Below the pieces are notes generated by a model, which searched no databases, was not told the DNA's origin, and saw only the letters and a program-made list of their open reading frames with translations. From an uncultured Gammaproteobacteria bacterium (lineage in GTDB: Bacteria; Pseudomonadota; Gammaproteobacteria; Pseudomonadales; DT-91), in the NCBI GenBank assembly GCA_929200485.1, contig CAKMZU010000260.1, positions 1-5,188 of the forward strand: a stretch of 5,188 nucleotides of DNA, given 5' to 3'. The position numbers and the translations under genes were made by a program. Positions 1 through 5,188 of this stretch are shown piece by piece (within the stretch, counting starts at the first letter, position 1; each line of letters starts with the position of its first letter).

Positions 1-224
1 GCCAAAGTATAAGCCACTGTTTTTCCGGTACCTGTACCCGCCTCGATCACTGAGATACCCGCATTATTGATTCGGTTTCCATCACCGTCACATTCAATGG
101 CTGCGAGGCTTCTGGCAATAGTTGCTATCATCTCCTTTTGGCCTGTACGTGGCTTCAAAGATTTGTTTTTTAACAACTGACTGTAAGCCTGCTGAATTGA
201 TGATTTTATTTGATTAGAGAGCAT
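1..224 (-). CDS. dinG: DinG-type ATP-dependent helicase, N-terminal fragment (cut by left edge)
   Basis: Partial gene reading leftward out of the window; 74 full codons are present. DinG is a cytoplasmic superfamily 2, XPD-like, iron-sulfur helicase that unwinds DNA structures such as R-loops and D-loops using ATP. The fragment shows PRTGQKEMIATIARSLA at residues 25-41, the Q-motif-like block before motif I, and then VIEAGTGTGKT at 59-69, a Walker A P-loop with K68 and T69. Both match DinG N-termini as I remember them; a charged insert at 44-55 (ECDGDGNRINN) resembles the Pseudomonas form more than the E. coli one. The Fe-S cysteines and DEAH box would lie beyond the edge. The ATG at 224 is the first in frame after an upstream TAA, with only a weak GAG ribosome site. 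It diverges from the DUF349 gene. Other XPD-like helicases such as YoaA share the P-loop, so the exact paralogue is not certain. Confidence 0.85.
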   Translation of the reverse strand, partial: MLSNQIKSSIQQAYSQLLKNKSLKPRTGQKEMIATIARSLAAIECDGDGNRINNAGISVIEAGTGTGKTVAYTL

Positions 225-378
225 ATTCTCATTCGTAAAGAAAAATGGTATTTTCGCAATAACTTTTTAGGATGGGTTGAATTAAAAATCCTCGATCAAG
301 TCTAGCCTCAAACATTGGATTTAATTGAGAACACCCTCTAAAATCTTGCATTATAACTTATCGACTGGCGGTTTTACG
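225..378. other. Divergent intergenic region between dinG and the DUF349 gene
   Basis: This 154-base AT-rich spacer must hold promoters for both flanking genes. A plausible plus-strand promoter is listed separately. No convincing minus-strand -35/-10 pair was found for dinG. No CTG-N10-CAG LexA operator is visible, although dinG is an SOS gene in E. coli. Two weak inverted repeats are present, AAAAT/ATTTT at 242-254 and AGGAT/ATCCT at 269-292; both are too short and AT-rich to call as terminators. Confidence 0.6.
315..344 (+). promoter_or_regulatory. Possible sigma-70 promoter for the DUF349 gene
   Basis: TTGGAT at 315-320 (3 of 6 matches to TTGACA, including the TTG) is followed after 18 bases by TAAAAT at 339-344 (5 of 6 matches to TATAAT). 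Transcription would start near position 351, leaving a leader of about 28 bases before the ATG at 379. A second -10-like TATAAC at 352-357 has no well-spaced -35. In such AT-rich DNA chance matches are common, so this is a candidate only. Confidence 0.3.
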
Positions 379-3195
379 ATGCTCAAGCAACTATTTAAGC
401 CAAAATGGCAACACAAAAACCCAAAGGTGCGAATTCAAGCCATTGAGCAGCTATTCCGTGATTCAAATAGTAGCGATGATTTGGATATCCTTACCAAACT
501 CATCAAAGAAGATACGGATGCATCGGTTAGACTAGCAGCTTTTAGCAAATTACCCAGCATTGAAAATCTGCTGACTCTGTATCAAGCAACACCTCACCCC
601 ACTGATAAACCCGCTTTTTCCAAGCACATTATTCAACACTTAGATGCACAAGTAAAAGTGCAATCAATCAAAGAAGAAACCATTAGATTGCTGAAAACCC
701 ACGGCTTCTTTGAGACTTTCATTCAGAACACAACCAATGCAGCCTTACTCGATCAAATTGCTGACTTTTATGAATCCAGTGAATCCGACCAGTTAACATT
801 AATTAAAAATGCCAAGCATCACAGTATTCGATCCAAACTGATTGGGCAACTCGAAAGTGAAAACGCAATAAAAGAAGCTTGGCAATGGCTGAAATCGCGC
901 GATAAAACCGCAGCAAAAAACTGCAAGCAGCGTTTAGAGGTTATTCAAAACCAGAGGAAACATGCACAGCTGCAACAGGAAAAAGCGGAATCCATTTTAC
1001 AAAAACTCATTGATTGCCAGAAGAAACATCAAAACACTCCCCTTGCTGCAATCATTGATGTCAACCAACAATCGTTTAAGCAACTTGACCATCAACTCAT
1101 CTCAAACGAGACCATCAATGCCATTCAACAAACAATTAATGACATTCAGGCATTGATCACTAAAGAAGAGACTGAAAAAGCACAGCAAGCGACGGATCTT
1201 GCGATTAACACCAAGAACAGCCAAGCGCTGAGCGAACTTGACCAGCAATTACTTAATATTGAGCAGACAGTTAATCAAATCTCCACACCTGATACTCAAC
1301 CATTAACTGATAGTCTCTTTACCATCAAAGAAAGCTTAATCCAGAGACTTAACGATACCCCCATTGAAGAGGATAGCAGAGGGCAAAAAATTCTCTCATT
1401 GGAAAAACGCATTCAGCAGTACCAACAAGCCTTTACCTTACTAGATCAATCTCAAGAAAAGCAGGGTAAGGATCTAGATATTGAACAAGCCATTCAAAAT
1501 ATCCGGCAATTATCCCGCCTCGAAAAAGACCTGACCGATGCGCCTATCCTAAAACAACAAATAAGAGACGGCATTCACCAATTAAAAACCTTTGTGGATA
1601 AATGCAAGCAGGAAGAAAAAAGCATTGAGCGTCATTACCTTGAAAATAGCCAGAAGGTTGCTGAGGCACTAGAAGACAAACAATTGACCGATGCGCAAAA
1701 ACAAATGCAAATCGCCAAGCGTCATTATAAGCAATTAAGTGGTGCAACAAAGTCGAAGTACCAAGCGGAATACTCGCGCTTGGAAAAAAGTATTCAAGAA
1801 CTCAAGCAATGGAAGCGTTTTTCCACCGACCCTGTCAGAGAAAAACTCATTCAAGACATGCAGGCCTTGATTGATAATGAGTCTATAGCGCCCCTCGATA
1901 AAGCAAAAGTTATCAAGCAGCTACAGACTGACTGGAAAGAGCTTGGATTTTCAGAGGATCAAAATCTTTGGGATAAATTCCAATCATTAGCACAGGAAGC
2001 TTACCTCCCCTGTAAAGAAGCCTTTGATGAGGAAAAGGCAAAACGTGCTTTTAATTTGCAACAACGCCAAATTATCTGCGAAGAAATTGAAGGGTTTATT
2101 GAAAAAACTAACTGGCACCTCACCGATTATAAAGCACTCGATAAATTATTAACCAATATACTCAATGAGTGGAGCAAGTATTCTCCCATCGAGCGATCGG
2201 AACACACTAAAAGCCAGGAAAGATTTAGCCAAAGTATCAATTTTATCAAAGAGAAGCTTCAGTCACATAAAACTGAAAACTTAAACCAGCTAAAGTTACT
2301 AATAGACAATGCAACTGAACTGCTTGACGATACAGATACAGAAGCTGCTCTTAAATCACATCAAGAATTATTAAGCCAGTGGAAAAAAGTAGGCCTGACT
2401 TTTCGCAACGAACAGCAAAAAGCCTGGCAACAATTCAAGCAAGTCGGCGATGCGCTTTATGACCGTAAAAAACAACAACAGCTGACACACAAAAAGGAAA
2501 ATGCGCAACGCCTGCAATTTCTAATTGAAAAGCAAAAACAAATGCAAAACCTAATCAATGATGCAAACAATAACGTTGAAAATACTACTGAAAACAGTGC
2601 TGATTTAACACAATTAAAAACGTCATTTAATGCACTAAAAAATGACTGCTTAAATGTAAAGGATCTTCCACAAAAAGAAGTTGAACGATTAAAACAAAAA
2701 TTAGAAAAACTTACCGATGACCTAAACAAGAGCTTAGCTAAAGTCGAACGACGCCAATGGGTGAGCCAATTCAGCGCCTTTGATGATTACCTGAAAAACT
2801 TGAAGGCACAAGCCAATGAGAATCAAGCGCAATTAGCTATAGCGCATGCTATGTTACCTGAAAAGTGGCAAAGCAAAGTTATTGCTGCCAGTCAGAAATT
2901 TTCTACACCTGAATCTAACGCTATGACCATTGGCGAATCTCTGTGTATTGAGCTTGAAATTTTAACCGATCAAGAAACACCTTCGCACAACCAGAAGCAA
3001 CGAATTGATATGCAAATGCTAAGCCTGAAAAATTCTTTCGGCTCTCAGACCAGCATATCGAATCTTAACAAAAACGATCGTATTGAAGAGCTCTACTGTG
3101 AATTTTTTGGCTTACCCCAGAACTTCTTACAACAAAACGATGCACTAGTGAACCGCTTTACCAATAGCGGAAATGCATTTTTAAATTCGCTTTAA
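379..3195 (+). CDS. DUF349 domain-containing helical/coiled-coil protein
   Basis: A 938-residue cytoplasmic protein with no signal peptide or membrane segment, and very rich in Gln, Lys, Glu and Leu. The N-terminus (MLKQLFKPKWQ, then about 15-90) looks like HEAT-type helical pairs. Residues about 180-475 are long amphipathic helices, probably coiled coil. Three DUF349-type repeats follow: about 483-553 (DWKELG at 518-523, W531), about 565-625 (W598), and about 635-700 (QWKKVG at 667-672, W683). Another coiled coil spans about 760-793. The C-terminal block LCIELEIL at 855-862 recurs, from memory, in proteobacterial relatives. I chose the ATG at 379 because the conserved-looking N-terminus begins there, with a weak TGGCGG ribosome site seven bases upstream; the frame is open back to a TTG at 325 but that extension looks non-coding. 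Its function is unknown to me; the fold suggests a scaffold or interaction role, which is inference. The domain call is firm, the role is not. Confidence 0.85.
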   Translation: MLKQLFKPKWQHKNPKVRIQAIEQLFRDSNSSDDLDILTKLIKEDTDASVRLAAFSKLPSIENLLTLYQATPHPTDKPAFSKHIIQHLDAQVKVQSIKEETIRLLKTHGFFETFIQNTTNAALLDQIADFYESSESDQLTLIKNAKHHSIRSKLIGQLESENAIKEAWQWLKSRDKTAAKNCKQRLEVIQNQRKHAQLQQEKAESILQKLIDCQKKHQNTPLAAIIDVNQQSFKQLDHQLISNETINAIQQTINDIQALITKEETEKAQQATDLAINTKNSQALSELDQQLLNIEQTVNQISTPDTQPLTDSLFTIKESLIQRLNDTPIEEDSRGQKILSLEKRIQQYQQAFTLLDQSQEKQGKDLDIEQAIQNIRQLSRLEKDLTDAPILKQQIRDGIHQLKTFVDKCKQEEKSIERHYLENSQKVAEALEDKQLTDAQKQMQIAKRHYKQLSGATKSKYQAEYSRLEKSIQELKQWKRFSTDPVREKLIQDMQALIDNESIAPLDKAKVIKQLQTDWKELGFSEDQNLWDKFQSLAQEAYLPCKEAFDEEKAKRAFNLQQRQIICEEIEGFIEKTNWHLTDYKALDKLLTNILNEWSKYSPIERSEHTKSQERFSQSINFIKEKLQSHKTENLNQLKLLIDNATELLDDTDTEAALKSHQELLSQWKKVGLTFRNEQQKAWQQFKQVGDALYDRKKQQQLTHKKENAQRLQFLIEKQKQMQNLINDANNNVENTTENSADLTQLKTSFNALKNDCLNVKDLPQKEVERLKQKLEKLTDDLNKSLAKVERRQWVSQFSAFDDYLKNLKAQANENQAQLAIAHAMLPEKWQSKVIAASQKFSTPESNAMTIGESLCIELEILTDQETPSHNQKQRIDMQMLSLKNSFGSQTSISNLNKNDRIEELYCEFFGLPQNFLQQNDALVNRFTNSGNAFLNSL

Positions 3196-4358
3196 AGTAA
3201 ACCCAGCTGCATTTTTTCAAGCAGCGGGTTTGCATAACCCCATAAAATAAACGGCCGGTATTCTTCTTCGATACTTGCAAAATGTGATTTAAATGCCTGC
3301 CTTTCTTTATCTAATTGCGCCTGAGTCAAGCCATATTCTTCTTTAAGCAAATCTTCATAGGGGATAGAGCCAAAGAGTTCTTCATAAGCAAAATAGTGGC
3401 TCGGCGGAATTGGGTAAAGTGATAAAATCTCTTTATCCAGATAATCTGCCAACTCGTCAGCATCAGCAAAATCATTAGTGATCACCTCACCGTAGCTTAG
3501 CTGAACTCGGCCTTTAAAGCCTGTCACGCCTTTAGCAATACTTTCAACATCTTCGTGTTGTCTTTTTTGATACTGGCCTGTTTTATCTTTTTCAGACAGT
3601 TCACGTGCCTTCAAAATATCACAGGGATCATATTCATAAGAGGCAACGACAGGAACAATTTTTAATGCTTTGATAGCTTCATTAAAGGGCTTTTTTCGAT
3701 CATTTAACACCAGCATTTTTAAAATAGCGGAGTCAGTTTTATCCAAACCATCTTTAGCCCGCCCTTCTCTCTGAGCAATCCAAACCGACTGTTTATCTTT
3801 TTTTAGTGAAGTTGAAATATACTCAGACAATAACTTTAGTGACGCCAATAACTCTCTAGGCCCCTTAGCTGATCGATTAACAATAAAGCTTTTATTCACT
3901 CGCATTAAATCCGAAATAAAAGCTTTGCTAAGCAAGTTATCACCGATGGCTATACGGACTGTATCAAAGCCATTTACATGCCTTGAATAATTTACTAGCG
4001 CGGGGTCCATGACAATATCTCTATGATTGGCTATAAATAAATAGCCTTCATCAGGATCAAGCTTATCCAACCCTTTAACGCTGAATGATGACATTGTGTC
4101 ATTAATCATAGAGGTCACATAGGATTCGATTTTCTCCTGGAGCCCGCTAACGGTTTTCACACTTTTAATTTTTCTTGAAAGATGGAAACGTATAATGGGT
4201 TTCAGTAACCCGCCAAAAAGCTCAGGCAAATTAGGGAACCGCAACTGGGTGATCACTGATAAAAATTCGGGATCATGAATAATTCGCTGGATGACGCCTG
4301 AAACTTCATCATCATTGAAGGGGCGAATTGCTGAAAACTTGTCCGTACCACTGACCAT
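3192..4358 (-). CDS. PlsB/PlsC-superfamily glycerolipid acyltransferase
   Basis: A 388-residue acyltransferase, likely moving an acyl chain from a thioester donor to glycerol-3-phosphate, lysophosphatidate or a related acceptor at the inner face of the membrane. Motifs appear in order: FIANHRDIVMDPA at 108-120 (block I, catalytic H112 with D118 or D114), FIVNRSAKGPREL at 158-170 (block II, acceptor phosphate binding), AQREGRAKDG at 195-204 (block III, with E198, G199 and R200), and KIVPVVASYEY at 233-243 (block IV). The context IAIGDNLL at 136-143 and the spacing to SYEYDPCDILKAREL recall the PlsB (GPAT) core more than short PlsC proteins, but the chain is about half PlsB length. Block I is HX5D, not the standard HX4D. 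No clear membrane helix is seen. The ATG at 4358 gives the expected RPFNDDEV start region but a weak ribosome site (TAAG). It converges with the DUF349 gene, overlapping by four bases. The true acceptor cannot be read from sequence. Confidence 0.87.
   Translation of the reverse strand: MVSGTDKFSAIRPFNDDEVSGVIQRIIHDPEFLSVITQLRFPNLPELFGGLLKPIIRFHLSRKIKSVKTVSGLQEKIESYVTSMINDTMSSFSVKGLDKLDPDEGYLFIANHRDIVMDPALVNYSRHVNGFDTVRIAIGDNLLSKAFISDLMRVNKSFIVNRSAKGPRELLASLKLLSEYISTSLKKDKQSVWIAQREGRAKDGLDKTDSAILKMLVLNDRKKPFNEAIKALKIVPVVASYEYDPCDILKARELSEKDKTGQYQKRQHEDVESIAKGVTGFKGRVQLSYGEVITNDFADADELADYLDKEILSLYPIPPSHYFAYEELFGSIPYEDLLKEEYGLTQAQLDKERQAFKSHFASIEEEYRPFILWGYANPLLEKMQLGLL
3199..3231. terminator. 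Hairpin at the convergent gene ends, possible bidirectional terminator
   Basis: AAACCC (3199-3204) pairs with GGGTTT (3226-3231) and GCTGC (3206-3210) pairs with GCAGC (3221-3225), giving an 11-base-pair stem with one bulged A at 3205 and a ten-base loop. It begins four bases after the DUF349 stop codon and lies inside codons 376-387 of the acyltransferase. On the plus strand no T-tract follows. On the minus strand GGGTTTACTTTAAA gives a broken T-tract around the acyltransferase stop. The hairpin is certain as sequence; its role as terminator or RNA 3'-end stabiliser is inferred. Confidence 0.5.
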
Positions 4359-4376
4359 CGACTTACATTCGTTACA

Positions 4377-4401
4377 AAAAACGCGTTATTCTAACGTTTT
4401 T
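4377..4401. repeat. Nested inverted repeat, possible operator
   Basis: CGTTA (4384-4388) and TAACG (4392-4396) form a perfect five-base inverted repeat around TTC. An alternative outer pairing joins AAAAACG (4377-4383) with CGTTTTT (4395-4401). The palindrome AACGCGTT sits at 4380-4387. The symmetry is visible; binding by a regulator is only a possibility, supported by overlap with a candidate -10 element. A five-pair stem followed by T's could also resemble a weak plus-strand terminator, but no plus-strand gene ends just before it. Confidence 0.3.
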
Positions 4402-4416
4402 CACTCACAAGAACCA
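4388..4416 (-). promoter_or_regulatory. Weak candidate promoter for the acyltransferase gene
   Basis: Reading on the minus strand, TAGAAT (4393-4388) matches the -10 consensus at five of six positions. At 17-base spacing the -35 position holds TGGTTC (4416-4411), a poor match. Transcription would begin around 4381, giving a leader of roughly 23 bases before the ATG at 4358. The -10 lies inside the inverted repeat centred at 4390. Confidence 0.2.
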
Positions 4417-4518
4417 CGACATTCGTCACCCCTTTGATTTAAAGCAATTCCCTTAACAAAACTAAACCTGTATCGCAATGTCATATGCACAGACCCAAAT
4501 TTACATAAAATGGCTGTT

Positions 4519-4535
4519 TAAGGACCATGTAAATG
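4519..4535 (+). promoter_or_regulatory. Ribosome binding site that sets the methyltransferase start
   Basis: TAAGGA at 4519-4524 is a good Shine-Dalgarno sequence, eight bases before the ATG at 4533. An earlier ATG at 4527 is only two bases from it and is followed at once by TAA, so it cannot serve as the gene start. This fixes 4533 as the start. Confidence 0.65.
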
Positions 4536-5188
4536 AAATCACGATTATCGCTATATGCACAAAAACTTTTCACCACCATAACCCTCTTTCTATTTTTTAA
4601 CTATTGCGCAAATGTTGTCTCAGACATATCACGTTCTTTAGAAAACTACATCAAAGACAGAGAAATTAATTATTGTTCTGAGCTTAAAGAAAGCATCCTT
4701 CTTATTCAGCCAGTACCTGTAACTTCCGTTTGCAATATGAATTTATTAGCAACATATGAAGCCAAGCTGAATCAAATTGATGAAGCCATCTCTAACTACA
4801 AGCCCGGAATCATTGTTTTTTCTTCTGAAATACTACTAAGCCAAACTAAAGAAAACCTAAAACAGTTAGTTTCTGCCTGCTTCAAGGCTGGGGCAGATAT
4901 TGCGATAGAAGGCAAAATAAACACGAATATTACCAATACAATCACCAAGAACAACTATATCTTCTATACAGGATTAAGTAATCACGAGCTGAGTTTTTAC
5001 CAGCCTTTAAGCATCCCGACTGCAAATAAACATGGACATCAAATCCGAGTGGATCTCCCTATCCAGACTTTTGCAGAACTGGCAGCAATACCTGGGGCCA
5101 AGTCATTAGATATTGGTGGAGGCTATGGTGTTGCCAGCATTCGCGCACTAAAAGCCGGCGCAAAAAATATTCATGCATGGGAGAAGTC
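4533..5188 (+). CDS. Signal-peptide-bearing class I SAM-dependent methyltransferase, N-terminal part (cut by right edge)
   Basis: The frame is open from the ATG at 4533 to the window end: 218 codons plus two bases, with no stop. Residues 1-11 carry K2, R4 and K11, then a hydrophobic stretch at about 12-29 (LFTTITLFLFFNYCANVV) looks like a signal peptide, with possible cleavage after VVS at 28-30, or a membrane anchor. C25 is not in a proper lipobox. Residues about 31-185 match nothing I recognise; they include PGIIVFSSEILL at 91-102 and cysteines C48, C67 and C116. LDIGGGYGVASIRALKAGA at 192-210 is a class I methyltransferase motif I, with D193 and the glycine-rich loop binding SAM. E217 in HAWEK sits where the ribose-binding acidic residue of motif II is expected. 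The rest of the catalytic domain and the substrate motifs lie outside the window, so the substrate is unknown. Export of a SAM-dependent enzyme would be unusual. Confidence 0.75.
   Translation, partial: MKSRLSLYAQKLFTTITLFLFFNYCANVVSDISRSLENYIKDREINYCSELKESILLIQPVPVTSVCNMNLLATYEAKLNQIDEAISNYKPGIIVFSSEILLSQTKENLKQLVSACFKAGADIAIEGKINTNITNTITKNNYIFYTGLSNHELSFYQPLSIPTANKHGHQIRVDLPIQTFAELAAIPGAKSLDIGGGYGVASIRALKAGAKNIHAWEK

Larger units (their letters stand above)
4359..4532. other. Divergent intergenic region between the acyltransferase and methyltransferase genes
   Basis: A 174-base AT-rich spacer. It contains a small inverted repeat near 4377-4401 that overlaps a possible minus-strand -10 box, and two micro-ORFs just before the methyltransferase start (both described separately). 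For the plus strand I see a TTAACA at 4453-4458 and a TAAAAT at 4506-4511, but neither has a partner at proper spacing, so no promoter is called there. No tRNA, riboswitch or small RNA was recognised. Confidence 0.6.

Noticed and set aside
325..378. Upstream TTG start at 325, adding 18 residues to the DUF349 protein
   Set aside because: The extension overlaps the best promoter candidate, has no ribosome site, and the family-like N-terminus MLKQLFKPKWQ begins at 379.
962..1156. 64-codon plus-strand ORF inside the DUF349 gene
   Set aside because: It is an out-of-frame shadow of a well-supported gene, with no recognisable protein motif or ribosome site.
1544..1750. 68-codon minus-strand ORF inside the DUF349 gene
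   Set aside because: Antisense shadow of the coding frame; composition is not protein-like and no motif is seen.
2457..2729. 90-codon minus-strand ORF rich in Cys, Phe and Ser
   Set aside because: The composition is what results from reading Lys/Gln/Asn-rich codons backwards, so it is an antisense artefact and not a cysteine-rich peptide.
4384..4401. Plus-strand intrinsic terminator from CGTTA/TAACG followed by TTTTT
   Set aside because: The stem has only five pairs with two GC pairs, and no plus-strand gene ends nearby for it to terminate.
4483..4561. Nine-base direct repeat ATATGCACA at 4483-4491 and 4553-4561
   Set aside because: The copies are 70 bases apart, one in the spacer and one inside the methyltransferase gene; a single short pair is expected by chance.
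4593..4613. Lipoprotein cysteine at C25 of the methyltransferase
   Set aside because: The preceding residues FNY do not fit a lipobox, which needs small residues just before the cysteine.

Overview
The window suggests a low-GC gammaproteobacterium, most likely from the Pseudomonadales/Oceanospirillales side. This rests on protein resemblance recalled from memory: a DinG helicase with a Pseudomonas-type N-terminus, a long three-repeat DUF349 protein, and a PlsB-like acyltransferase with an NHRDIxMDPA block. The DNA is AT-rich throughout. No RNA gene, mobile element, CRISPR array or integration scar was seen.

Layout: (1) Positions 1-224, minus strand, hold the first 74 codons of a dinG-type helicase gene; the rest lies outside the left edge. 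(2) Positions 225-378 are a short divergent intergenic region with one plausible plus-strand promoter. (3) Positions 379-3195, plus strand, encode a 938-residue helical, coiled-coil DUF349 protein. (4) Positions 3192-4358, minus strand, encode a 388-residue glycerolipid-type acyltransferase. It converges on the DUF349 gene so tightly that both stop codons are read from one TTAA palindrome, and a strong hairpin lies just inside the acyltransferase 3' end. (5) Positions 4359-4532 are a second divergent intergenic region with a small inverted repeat. (6) Positions 4533-5188, plus strand, hold the first 218 codons of a protein with a signal-peptide-like N-terminus, about 150 unrecognised residues, and then the SAM-binding motif of a class I methyltransferase. 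It is cut by the right edge.

Functional picture: the genes do not form one operon, because orientation alternates minus, plus, minus, plus. DinG acts in DNA/RNA structure resolution, the acyltransferase in membrane lipid synthesis, and the DUF349 protein has no function I can assign. The least ordinary items are the apparently exported or membrane-anchored methyltransferase, the HX5D spacing in the acyltransferase active site, and the overlapping convergent gene ends with their hairpin.
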